A DNA stretch of 64,000 nt, taken from contig NC_133530.1 in assembly GCF_048544455.1 (NCBI RefSeq), positions 19,831,748 to 19,895,747 of the forward strand, read 5' to 3'. The notes beneath the pieces were generated by a model. The model was not told the DNA's origin and searched no databases. It was given only the letters and a program-made list of their open reading frames with translations. The translations under genes were made by a program, and so were the position numbers. Below are positions 46,642-57,230 of the stretch, one piece after another; within the stretch, counting starts at the first letter, position 1; every line of letters starts with the position of its first letter. This stretch comes from Silene latifolia (lineage: Eukaryota; Streptophyta; Magnoliopsida; Caryophyllales; Caryophyllaceae).

Positions 46642-46956
46642 CTCCCCCTATTCATAATAACTCTCCCCCTTTCTTTTTTTCATCTATTCATATAACTCTC
46701 CCTCTTTCCTTATTTAGTAAAGTTTTATACTTATTTTAATCACCTCACCCCACAACAATATCTCCACAATACTCATACTTTATCATATTTTAATCCCCTT
46801 ATCCCACAACAATACTTATTTTAATCATCTTACCCTACAATAAACCTTCCCTATCTCCAATTACCTTTACACCACCACAATACTTTACAATAAAATAATC
46901 ATCCCCTTAATTTGCGTGCCCTATTGAAAGGGAGAGTTATAATGATTAAGAGAGAG
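46642..46956. mobile_element. Stowaway-like MITE beside the Helitron end
   Basis: The left end CTCCCCCTATTCATAATAAC and the right end, on the reverse strand CTCTCTCTTAATCATTATAAC, are inverted repeats continuing with ACTCTCCC(CC)TTTC. TA flanks both sides. Size 315 bp. It sits two bases past the Helitron CTAG. Confidence 0.8.
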
Positions 46957-47107
46957 TATGAACTTTATTAGAAAATATTGAACTCATCCATTTACACATT
47001 AAAAACGTAAACTTTGAATTAACTCAGAAAAAATACATATAAACTCGAATTCTTATGCCTTAGTTGTATAATGCTTATGGTACAACTGGAAGTATAATTC
47101 TATTTGT
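46957..47107. repeat. MULE-family terminal segment
   Basis: About 150 bp matching, in inverse orientation, 12359-12515 of the 5.4 kb repeat: TATGAACTTTATTAGAAAAT, GAACTTTGAATTAACTCAGA-like words, then CCTTAGTTGTATAATGCTTA and TATAATTCTATTTGTG. It is a third copy of this terminus outside the tandem duplication, so the sequence is truly dispersed. Confidence 0.7.
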
Positions 47108-48042
47108 GTTTTGTAGTTTGCAATTGTTTTTCTTTTAGAATTTAGAATTATATTTGCATTATCTTGAAATATATAATCCCTCCAATCCTCTATTTTCTTC
47201 CACTTTAGTTTGGGCACACGGATTGAGGAAAAGAGTATTATTTTGATAAAAACTTGAGTGGAGTTTGATGTTATGAGAGAGAGATGAATAATCAAAAGTT
47301 AATAATGAATTGTTGGCCACAAATATTAAAGTAATGAATAAAATAAGATTAAAAGAGTTAGATGGGTTGTGGTGATAGAAGAAAGTTATGAATAAAATAA
47401 TAGTAAAAATTACTAAAAATAGAAGGGGAAGAAACTCTGAATAATTCGTTTTAGGAAATAAGGAAGAATATGATGAATTAGAGGGGGGTATTTATTATAA
47501 TTTAATTTTTGAAAGTGAAAATAAAAATAAATAAAATAGTGATTTAATCGAGTTTGAATTGAGCTCAAGCCGATTCCTAGTTTTAACTATTTTAGGTTAG
47601 AGAGTTACGAGTCAATTTTGAGTTCAAATTTTTGAATCGGTTCCAAGCCTGCCCGAGTATATAGCTCAAATCCGCTCGATTGCACCCCCACGTGGATGGT
47701 AGAATAAAGGGACTGAAAGGGGACAAAAGTACTCCGTAGTACTATAAATTTGCATTCTCTTTATGATAAGCTATGTTCAATTTATCAATTATGTACAACT
47801 ATACCAATTCAGCATAAGATTGGTGTTAACCAAAGGTTTATGGTAGAGACTAGTGAGTTAGTAGTCAATTGAGGTTATGTTTAACCTGCGAGTATGGCCA
47901 GTGGTGGAGCGAGGGGCCTAGTAGGTCCGGTCGTCCTCGTTGGTGTTTGAAAATTTCTGAATTTTTAATTAAAATTTTTAATTTTTTTCGAAATCTTATA
48001 ATACTGTCATTTTGCCCTCTTTGAAATTTCGCCCCCACTAAC
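47108..48042. other. Intergenic DNA with degraded MITE and GAGCTC-type relics
   Basis: About 47177-47450 begins CCCTCCAATCCTCTATTTTC and ends with a partly inverted AATAGAAGGGGAAG, a possible old MITE. About 47540-47690 has GAGCTCAAGCC words and ends GCACCCCCA, like the hAT-like elements here. No coding region. Confidence 0.35.
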
Positions 48043-48480
48043 TTGAAATCTTATAATGATGTTGACAAGTATGGTTCATCGGAGGGTGGTTCTAGACTTC
48101 TAGCTCAACCCCAAGAGTTGGAGTTGACTTAACCAATAAATCACATGCACCAAATACTGTGTCTATGAATAAGTACATTAAGCAACAAATAATCACCATG
48201 CTTTGTGTGTGATTGTATACTATTTATAGTATGATAAAACTAGCACCTTGGACCCATAATTTAATGGTATTACCTTCTTGGTTGAATCATTTTTTATGTA
48301 CGTATTTACGGACATCAGATTTAGGGGTAAAATTACGTACATCCGAATCAATATTTTGTCTATATTCGTAGAATTAGATGATTTAGGGGTAAGGCGCATA
48401 TATTGAATCAATATCCCGATCTCTAATAAGCGAATTAGATTATATGATTCGGGGTAAGCTGCGTGACACCACTACACCGT
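48043..48480 (-). pseudogene. Second, partial copy of the wax synthase-like pseudogene
   Basis: The DNA aligns along its length with about 31215-31570: GATGTTGACAAGTATGGTTC then ATCGGAGGGTGG on the plus strand, and ACCTTCTTGGTTGAATCATT in place of the first copy's ACCTTCTTGGTAGACTCATT. On the minus strand it encodes NDSTKKVIPLNYGSK, matching NESTKKVIPLNYGSK in the first copy. Only the middle third of the gene is present, more diverged and frameshifted. Confidence 0.85.
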
Positions 48481-49400
48481 CGTATAGGAGGAAGGTTCGT
48501 TGAGGAGAGATTCGACTTAGCTTTGCTTGATCGTGCATTTGGTGTTTGCATTTCCGGTAGGGTTTCCTACTCGGTATTGACTACATAGTTGTTGGTGATT
48601 GATGTTGTGATTGTTGAATAATTATAATGTTGGATTGGTTTTGGTGGTTGATAGTATATTGTTGATTGATTGTGTAACTGTCTGTATTCTTCGGGGCGCG
48701 TCCCTGGCTGAGTGGAGTCACTTGCGGGAGTGGCTTCACGCCCTTGATTCGCCTTCTGTGGAACCCGCCACAGAAAGGATGTGCACATTAAGGAATTTGG
48801 GTTTATCGCTCAATGAAGATGAGCGGGGATTTGGTTGGTACGACTGCGGTCCCCCACTGGCGGCGTGAAGTACTTGTTGCCATGGGTACTCTGGCAGGGC
48901 TACACACTTTAGTGTGTAGTCAGTTATGTGGAGTTTGGAGATGGAGACTGGCGATTTGTCGAGTTGTTTGAGCTGTTCGTGTTCTTGTTTCATTGTGGCA
49001 TTGTTTTATGTAATTAGTACTGACCCCGTTAATTGTTTTAACTATGGCGATCTATTCGGGGATGGTGAGCAGTTGTTGAGCAGGTATGAGACGATGCGCT
49101 TGGGTTAGCTGGGATGAGTCACCACGAAGCAGTCTTAGAGTTTTCCGCTGTTTTTGGACTAGTTGTTTAATACTTTTGGATTTGAGAACATTTGTATTTT
49201 TCTTTTATCAGTTTTGAGTTTTGGGTTTTGGACATGTAATCACTTTAAACTATGTTGCTATTTAAATATGTTTCTTTATTGTCATTTGATTATCATTGCC
49301 TCGGGCAACCGAGATGGTGACGTTCTCATACCTTAAGTGGTCCTGGTAAGGCACTTGGAGTATGGGGTGTCTTATCTATATGAGCAGAATACCTTGTAGA
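48481..49400 (-). repeat. Decayed gypsy-type LTR (A)
   Basis: Shares several blocks in the same order with 49740-50567: GTTTCCTACTCGGTA, GGAGTGGCTTCACGCCCTTG, AACCCGCCACAG, GGATGTGCACATTAA and GGTCCCCCACTGGCGGCGT. It ends near a GGTGTCTTATCTATA stretch corresponding to the end of LTR B. No gag or pol lies nearby. Orientation is inferred from the TGTAACACxCC start typical of this LTR type on the minus strand. The left boundary is uncertain. Confidence 0.55.
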
Positions 49401-49621
49401 GGGACAATGTCTGTAAAAGGACAATACATATAGTGGCTTTCATTCATTTAGCCTTAGACCAAAATCAGTTTTCATTATATTTCTCCTAAACCTAATTGTC
49501 GATACAACTCTCTATTTCACCAACCTTCATTCCTTGGAAACCTTGGAGCCTTGAGACACTATGGGGATGGTATGCATGAGTCGGGTAGTGGTCTTGTCGC
49601 CGGATCGCTGAGTATAGGTAA

Positions 49622-49622
49622 G

Positions 49623-49687
<65 letters not shown>
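49622..49687. repeat. (ATC)n microsatellite
   Basis: About 22 uninterrupted ATC triplets. Mutable and likely length-variable. Confidence 0.97.
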
Positions 49688-49739
49688 GCCTTCCTTAGTT
49701 TTGGTTGTGGTTGTGTGTTGATAGTAATAGGGCTTGTCA

Positions 49740-50567
49740 TACTGTTTGTAATAGGTGGTAATGATGGTTGCTTGTCGTCATATGGCCATACGCGGTGTTG
49801 CTGCTGTTTGCTAAAGGTAGGTTTTCCTACTCAGTACTGTTGATTGTTTGGTATGCCGGTTGTGTTGTCTGGCTGATTTGGTATTGTTGATTCGGTAATT
49901 GGTTGTTGTTGTTGTGTGTCTGTGGTTCGCGAGGTGCGCCCTCGGCTGTGTAGAGTCGCTTGTGGGAGTGGCTTCATGCCCTTGATTCGCCCCTTGTGAA
50001 ACCCGCCACAAGAGAGGATGTGCACATTAAAAAACATGGGTTTGCGCTAGATAAAGATGAGTGGGGCTTAGGTGGGAAAGGTTGCGGTCCCCCACTAGCG
50101 GTGTAGAATGTCTGTTGCGACGAACATTCTGGCAAGACTCTTCCTTTGGATTAGTCAGATGAGTGGTGGATAATTGGAATTGTGGTTGGTTTTGTGTATG
50201 TTGTATCTTGTGCTTTGTGTTGTTCTTCAGTTACTGACCGTGTTATGGTGTTCTGGTGTTTCCTCTTGTGTTGTGTCTGCCGTGATCCATTATGGTGAGC
50301 AGTCGGTCTTAGGAGGTGTTGATATGTGGAGATTAGCTGGGTGCTTTGGAGGGACGAGTCTATCACGAGTCACGACATGGATAGCACCACCGTAGTTGAT
50401 AGTTTGTTATCAGTTGTACCTTTCTTTTATTGAGATAACTTGTAATAAACGTAATTGTTCTTTTATTGACGTTTGATATTTACTGTTCCTCAAGCAACCG
50501 AAATGGTAACGCCCTTATCTACTGGGGAAGGTCTTCCTAAGGCTCTTTGGTAGATAGGAGTGTTACA
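49740..50567 (-). repeat. Decayed gypsy-type LTR (B)
   Basis: Diverged relative of LTR A. Its minus-strand start is TGTAACACTCCTATCTACCA (50548-50567), followed by AAGAGCCTTAGGAAGACC. It abuts the truncated LTR of the short copia-type element at 50571, so one interrupted or deleted part of the other. No internal region belongs clearly to it. Confidence 0.6.
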
Positions 50568-50570
50568 ATT

Positions 50571-51433
50571 ATATTTTGTGGGCATTTATAAAAGATAATT
50601 TTCCATCTTTCCACCACCGATTTGGAACATGAGTTTGCACCCTAAAATTTTTTGCCTCAAACCAAGGACTATCATCTTGGTTCAGACCTTGACTTTCACA
50701 GAGAACTCCTACACCTACAACCCCCAACTTCTAGACACCCCTTATCATCATCAAGTCATAACATCTCCTTAACCGACACACATGTGTCTCTCTAGGGCTC
50801 TATTGTTCCTCCACGGAACTTGTGCTACATTTGTGTATTAAACTACTCCCCATAGGTCTATTGTTCCTTCACGGGACTTGTACTACACTTGCGCATCAAA
50901 CACCTCTGTAGCCAATATAGCCTGTATTGGGTCCGGATCCAGTGTCGTCCCGAAACAGCCTTTGAACTTACCATGGACCGCTTTTGTTGGCCTCCATTAA
51001 ACCTCAGCCCACCACGTCGCGTCGGGTCCCTGGTGGCTTCTTTTGGACGACCGCGTCTTAACACCGTGACATCATGTTGCCCTTCGTGAACATATTAGCT
51101 CTCTCTCGAGTTCTAGGATTTCCACGACTTATAGTGTACGCCACCTTTAGGTCTTGACTCGATGCTTCTTCATGTGTTTCGCCGAAATCGACCGCGGGCT
51201 CTGATACCACTTGTTATGCAGAAGCATCAATACATTATGTTGGGTCTCTGCTGCACCGGTGTCCACGGTCCATAATAGTACGATATTGTCCCGCTTAGGG
51301 AGAAGCCATCACAGATTTACTCTTGACCTACTTCCCAAAAGGCCTCGTACTATTATGTTCACTGGACACTTATAATAAAGATGATATTTCAGCTTTACAC
51401 TACCGATGTGGGACATGAGTTTGCACCCTAACA
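50571..51433 (-). mobile_element. Short non-coding copia-type LTR element (TRIM-like), one LTR truncated
   Basis: The right LTR (51212-51433) starts TGTTAGGGTGCAAACTCATG and ends in CA. It is followed by the Met-tRNA primer site TGGTATCAGAGCC at 51197-51209. A second LTR start, lacking its first bases, is at about 50648 and is cut off at 50571. The ~550 bp between codes for nothing I recognise and includes a 58 bp imperfect duplication. The LTR is related to that of the copia element at 62366. Confidence 0.78.
50799..50902. repeat. Imperfect tandem duplication, ~58 bp, inside the TRIM-like element
   Basis: TCTATTGTTCCTCCACGGAA and TCTATTGTTCCTTCACGGGA start two units 58 bp apart, continuing with CTTGTRCTACAYTTG. 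Confidence 0.75.
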
Positions 51434-51905
51434 AGCGCGAATCTTTTGAGTAGACTTGTCAAATGGGTCAGCGAGTCGAGTATGTTCAGGCCGAGTCATT
51501 TCGGGTTTGCCACAGTAAGAATCAGATCGAGTCGTGTTATTTCTGTTTTGGGCCATTATTCTCAATTTATTTGGAAATATAGCCAGTTTACAATAATAAT
51601 CATTTAAATCTGGTTAATTCATATTGGGATCTTAGTTTAGATGTCGAGTTGAGTACAAATCGAATTATTCAAATCGGAGCATTCATATTTTTGGTCAATT
51701 TTCTCATGTCTAATTTTTGAGTAAAATCCTCTCCATTTCCTCAAAAGAAATGGAGAGACCATTTCCTTTCGACGGACGAGATTATATTCTATCAACATCG
51801 AACGGTTTCCGATTTATGCATAAAAATATAAGGTTAATAGAGTATAGGGAGGATAATATTATTAAATGAATTTGTGAGAGGAAATGGAGAGGATCCTAAT
51901 TACTA
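51434..51905. other. Intergenic DNA with old repeat fragments
   Basis: No coding region. GGGTCAGCGAGTCGAGT-type words near 51460-51560 look like relics of the GAGC-rich hAT-like family. Confidence 0.35.
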
Positions 51906-52144
51906 CTTCCTCCGTTCTAAAATAATTGACGTTTTCAATTTATGAGGTGAGTCTTTGAATTCAATTTATACAAAAATATATTGGTCGGAAAATTATAAAA
52001 ATTACACTATAAAATTCCTTACGAATAGAGCTTTAATATGAGTATACATTTCAACATATTTAGTCATATATTTTGAGAGATATTGAAGAGAGAAGTGAGT
52101 GTCTCGAAAAGTGAGAACGACAATTAAAAAAAAAACAGAGGGAG
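51906..52144. mobile_element. Stowaway-like MITE
   Basis: The left end CTTCCTCCGTTCTAAAATAA and the right end, reverse strand CTCCCTCTGTTTTTTTTTTAA, are inverted repeats flanked by TA. 239 bp, AT-rich core. Confidence 0.8.
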
Positions 52145-52405
52145 TAATTTTTAGGGTTACCCCTCTCGGCTTTCGATTTTTTTTTTTATTTAGAAATATG
52201 CAATACCGAGCAATGGCAAATCTTGGCGGCGGTTGGGCCCCTTGTGCGGTTGTGCCTATGGCCCAGCTATATCATATTATTATTTGTCCTAGTGTATCAC
52301 TCCGTAGTTCAATTGGAGTATTTCATTTCTATTTATTCAAGGCCCACCAACATCCCCACATTCTTTCTGCTTTGAACTATCGGTCCGTTTTTCTTAAGAC
52401 CATTG

Positions 52406-52608
52406 CTTTTGGTCTGAAATAAGACGGGTAACATGTTATTATTTTACAATAAAAAGTTGTTATTTTTTGATAACATGTTACCATTATTGTTCACATCATT
52501 TTCAGGGTAAAAAATGATACCTCTAGCCATAACATTTTGTGAATTAATTGGTTACATTTTCTTAAAAAATGACAACATTTTATCCGTCTGACAAATAAGA
52601 TCAAAAGT
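52406..52608. mobile_element. MITE-like inverted repeat element
   Basis: The left arm reads CTTTTGGTCTGAAATAAGAC, then GGGTAACATGTT. The right arm on the reverse strand reads ACTTTTGATCTTATTTGTCA, then GACGGATAAAATGTT. The arms pair imperfectly. Family and target duplication not fixed. Confidence 0.55.
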
Positions 52609-54002
52609 GTCCATCTAAAACAAGAATTTGTGTTGAACTATGGATTTTTGCTCCTACATTTCGAATTTTTTACTCTTTCTTTGGACCGTTTAGTTTTAGA
52701 GGTCGAAATGGATTAAAATGAAACGAGATATGTGACTATACGAAAATTAGCATTTGGTAGTGTACTCCATTTGACGAACTTTTGTTTAGGGCTATAAATG
52801 ATCAAAGCCGATTCCTCAAAACCTCGGAAATCGTTTTGGTCAGAGTTCTAATCCGGTCAAGTTTGTCAAATCGAGCTCGAGTTGGACTTGAGTGACAAAT
52901 CTAGTTCGAGCTTTTTTTTAGACACACTCAAACATAATAGTTTTTTCTACTTGACAAGCTCAGAATTGATCCCAAGCTCAAGCTCAAAAATACGAATCGA
53001 TCTAGAGTCGAGCCGAGTTTGAGCTCATTTGCACTTGTACTTGTGATAATTGAAGGTAGCAACAAGCAATAATAAAATATGGAGTACTATTTTATTATTA
53101 AGACCCAACTCAGACTCTCTTATATCTTCCACTACATTTCTGATACTCGTAAAACTATCTTCGATAACATGTGGGATCCACATTTTCCCTCACAATTACT
53201 ATTCACGAGTCTTAATTGGAAAACCCAAGACACGACTTAAAATAAGTCTTAAGCTCATACCACTTTATCATATAGTATAAAATACCAAAATTCTAATAAG
53301 TCCAAGCTCGAGACAGTGATAAACTCAGCCTTAGGTAATAAATCTGAAATGAGGTTAATATTTGTTAACCTTTGACAAGAAAGAAAACCAATAATAATTG
53401 AATCCGGAGTAATTATTAAACACGTATCAATGGTTGACTAGTGACTACTTGACTTACACATTTGACACATTGTGTAATAAAATACAAAGTATTATCTCGT
53501 TCGTACCAATGAATAGTTTATACTTTCTTTATTTTCCTTATTTCCCTCCTAGTAAATATAAATTATTCACTGAGACAAAAAAAAAGTACTTTGTATAACT
53601 CAAATATAGTAGTCAATAACCTGTACAAAATTGTCAATCGATAATTTCTTATTTTTTGTTTTTTTAAACCTATATTTTTATTACTACATCCGTCCCGATC
53701 ATTTATTTACCTATTATATTTATAATCATTTAAATGGTAATTAAATCATCCACATTATATATTCTCCTCTTGCCCCTCAACCACGACACCCCAAAATGGT
53801 CTCATTCCCTTCCCATGATTTTAATGCCAAAAGCATAGGTAAATAAATAACTTAGATATTAAAAGGGTCCTAACTTTAGACGGAACATCTCATTTATTAC
53901 CGTGCGTCTTAAAATTAAAATGCTCGGCTATGATATTAAGTGGGTCCTCACTTGAGACGGAAGCAAGACCAATTGTGTGGTCAATTTACTAAGATTTGCT
54001 AC
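52609..54002. other. Intergenic DNA
   Basis: No gene recognised. About 52860-53010 holds TCGAGCTCGAG-type words, another relic of the GAGC-rich repeats. Short inverted words with AGACGGAA near 53880-53965 may be an old MITE. Confidence 0.4.
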
Positions 54003-54130
54003 TAACTTCTCCATTACCCACTCTCTGAATTTGTTAGCTGCTAACCAAAAGCCGAGTCTTTTCAACAATTTCCCTTTCTCTCTCTCTCTTTGAAAGGTAT
54101 TTACGCTCTTTTCAGTTGCTAGGGTTTAGG
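54003..54130 (+). promoter_or_regulatory. Leader-like sequence (CT-rich tract, donor-like site, telo-box words)
   Basis: A CCCTTTCTCTCTCTCTCTTTG tract is followed by AAAG/GTATTT, which looks like a leader-exon donor, and by GCTAGGGTTTAGGGTT, the telo-box word common in leaders and introns of plant housekeeping genes. No matching coding exons appear downstream before the integrase at 55.7 kb. It may be the remains of a gene's 5' end. Low confidence. Confidence 0.3.
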
Positions 54131-54207
54131 GTTAATTCGAAATTCATGCTTAATTAAGCTATAAAATTGATGTTATTCCTGTTTTTTTTTTCAATTGGTC
54201 TTCCTTG

Positions 54208-54386
54208 TGACGGGTTACCATTTGTGGCGGATATTTTGTGAGTTAAAATGGTAACAAAATGGGTTAGTGGAGAAAGGGATCCACATGAATAGTGTTGCAG
54301 AGAGAGAAAAAGTGGGTATTTTGTGAGGTAAAATGATATCCGTCACTCTTAGAGTGACGGATATGTGCCGTCACAAACAAAAATTT
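54208..54386. mobile_element. MITE-like element with GTGACGG ends
   Basis: CTTGTGACGGGTTACCATTT at the left, and on the reverse strand GTTTGTGACGGCACATATCC at the right. Two internal GTGACGGATAT words repeat near the right arm. Imperfect inverted repeats; family not fixed. Confidence 0.5.
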
Positions 54387-55695
54387 GTGTTTTGTTTTAA
54401 TAATGATAATTGTAGCATTTTAATTGTTGTTGTTTTTCTCTTAATGATGATAAATGTAGCATAATTGTTGTTTATATTGTTGCTCTAACATGCCTTCGAG
54501 GACCAATTGAACGAACCCACATTGTCTCAAAAACCGAACCCAAGTTGTTGTTGTTGTTGTTTATGATGATAAATGTAGCATAATTTTTTTCTTCTATTAA
54601 TCAGTACGTATATTGCCATAATATATCGTCATAGTATAATTATGCTATGTATATAACCACAATTTATAAATTTTGCCACGGATTATTAGTATTTTGCAAT
54701 GAATATTGTAACATTATTAGTGTTTTGCCACGATTATTATTATTATTGTATTTGTATTCGAATTTTTTCGTCTTGTTTATTATACTTCTTTCCTCCCGGT
54801 CATTTCCTCCCGATCATTTGTATATTAAAATACAAGTTAATGTTGATTTTTCCTAAGATTTATTCAAACAATAAAATCTCTAATTGTATTTCTTTTGATG
54901 TTTAATAATTGTTTAATTTACTTTTAGAATGAAAAGCCAAATTTTAGTGATTCTGTTCAATGCTACAAATTCTTTCAACATTTTCTCTTCTTTTTTAAAA
55001 AAATAAAATAAAAATAAATACATGATGATTTGGTTTGCTAATTTTTTTTAAGGGCCCCAATTTACAATTTCGCCTAGAGCCCCAGAAAACTTAGGAACGG
55101 GCCTGCAACCACATCTGCCTCCGCAGCAACAACCGCCGCCGCAGAAGACTCGAGAATACGTTTCCTCTTCCGCAATTTTGTCGTATTCATAGGTCAAAGA
55201 CGGGATAATTTCGAATTTTCGATTGTGAAATATATCAGGGTTAAATTGTTAATACTTTTGAGAATTGTGTAAGTTTGTTGAGGAATGAACAATGTAGAAA
55301 AAGAAAAAGAAAGGAGAAGTAGGAAAGATGGGTGAGGGAGTGTTTTTGCGGGAGCCTTCTTACGGACTAGTTTTACCATCGTCAACCATGTTTATTGCTG
55401 CAAAAATTAAAAATTACCAAAAATGGTAATAAAAAGAGGGAAACTTAACTCAACCAGTGAAGGAAATGAAAAGCGTATATTATACGCTCGAGGTGTCGAT
55501 GACTCGAGTCTTACATCTAAATTATAGTCTCTAAATTATTATTCTAAAAAAGAGAGGTTAGTGATTTTGAACCACATAAAATTATAGGAGTAATAGCTCA
55601 CTAGAAGATGACTCACGGTAATTATTAATTGAATTTTAAAATAGATAATTTTGACGGGACAAGAAGAGTATAGTAGTATAGTACTAATAAAAAGT
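54387..55695. other. Intergenic DNA
   Basis: AT-rich, no supported gene. Near 55050-55100 a GGGCCCCAATTTACAATTTC stretch resembles dispersed repeat DNA. A minus-strand peptide NTTKLRKRKRILESS at about 55150 looks protein-like but is isolated and ends quickly. Confidence 0.4.
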
Positions 55696-56555
55696 GTCAC
55701 ATTGTGTGGGGGATAGACTTCATGGGTCCATTCCCCAAGTCGAATGGGTATCTCTATATCCTATTGGCGGTGGACTATGTTTCAAAATGGGTCGACGCTA
55801 TACCAACTCGGAATGATGACGCAAGGACGGTCTCTAGCTTTGTTCACAACAATATCTTCTCAAGGTTCGGCTATCCTAGGGCGTTGATAAGTGACCGGGG
55901 GACTCATTTTTGCAATAGGATTTTGGAGGGATTGTTAAAGAGGTACGGGGTCGTGCACAAAGTCTCCACCGCCTATCACCCACAAACCAATGGGCAAGCG
56001 GAAGTTTTCAATCGGGAGATCAAGAATATCTTACAAAAAACAGTGAACCCCGATAGGAAAGATTGGAGTCAAAGGTTGAATGACGCTCTTTGGGCATACC
56101 GTACCGCTTACAAGACACCCATTGGTATGTCCCCATATCGACTCATTTATGGGAAGGCATGTCATCTTCCTTTGGAAGTGGAGCATAGAGCCTATTGGGC
56201 CATCGAATCCTTCAACCAAAGCATAGATGATGCGGGGCTCCATCGGAAGCTTCAACTTCAAGAAATTGAAGAAATCCGTCTTGACTCTTATGATAATGCC
56301 GCCATATACAAAGAGGACACCAAGGTTCTTGTTTTTCAAAACCGGTTAAAGTTGTTCTCCGGGAAGCTAAGATCAAGATGGGTTGGACCATTCATTGTGA
56401 GCAAAGTTCATCCTCATGGAGCGGTCGAAGTTGAGAACCCGAGCACGGGAAAGACAATTAAGGTGAATGGGCAACGACTTAAAGAGTATCATGAAGGCAT
56501 GGAAGCACAAATCGTTGAACATGTCACTTTGGAAGACCCCATTTACCAAGCATGA
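55696..56555 (+). pseudogene. Orphan Athila-type Ty3/gypsy integrase
   Basis: A 280-residue open frame covers the catalytic core and C-terminal domain of a plant gypsy integrase. The acidic residues are in [24 protein letters not shown] and [19 protein letters not shown], the D, D and E. Then come [20 protein letters not shown], typical of Athila-type elements, and [20 protein letters not shown]. The zinc-binding N-terminus, RT and gag are missing: homology begins abruptly at about 55696 next to unrelated AT-rich DNA. The frame has no internal stop, so truncation is either fairly recent or chance has spared it. It cannot act without its other domains. Confidence 0.88.
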
Positions 56556-57230
56556 TCATGAGAAGCACTTTGTCGAGCCATCGACGTTAAATAACGGCAA
56601 TTTTGTAAATATTCTATCCCAATTTAATTGCTTTCTTAGCGTAGTTTATTTCCGCAATTTAATTCCGCAATTTATTTACTCGCATGTTAATTTCGTTAAA
56701 TTAATTTCATTTGCATTGACATGTGAGAAGGCACTTGAGGTTTGTTTAATGATATAGTGATTTGCAAGAACCCTCTTGGAAGGCGTGCCCAAGAGGAGAT
56801 GAGAGCCGGGTTTAATGGACAAAGTCATTGGAAGAGACCAAGGGAAAGGGAACAAGAAGAAATGGGTAAAAATTCGACACCTAGTTTTGTCCTAACAATT
56901 TTGGCTTATAAATTGTTAAATTGTTCTTGACTGCGCAATAGTGCGTACTGCACAAGACTGTTTGCGCAGTGGCGCGCGATGTGCTCGCATTTACGGACTT
57001 CTATTTTCCACGAGCTAGACCTCTTCAATTGCCTTCATTTCTTCTAATCTTCATTCTTACTTCTCCCAAGCGGCTTTCGGGTTGCAAGTGATCCTCTCGT
57101 GCCTTGTCTTGACCTTTGAAAGGTGCTCTATCGCCTCTCGGGTTTCGTGCATTAAGATCAAGTATCCAACCGAGGTAAAGTGCACAAGTTACCACCACAT
57201 AGCCAATTGCCAAATGTTAGGAAAAGTGTA
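56556..57230 (+). other. Post-integrase region of the same Athila-like fragment
   Basis: No further coding domain. Short words such as CTGCGCAATAGTGCG and GCGCAGTGGCGCGC occur near 56930-56980. The G+C content drops back to local level near 57230, which I take as the right edge. No LTR was recognised. Confidence 0.4.

Noticed and set aside
49492-49740. 82-residue ORF with a poly-Met run
   Set aside because: The run is the (ATC)n microsatellite in translation.
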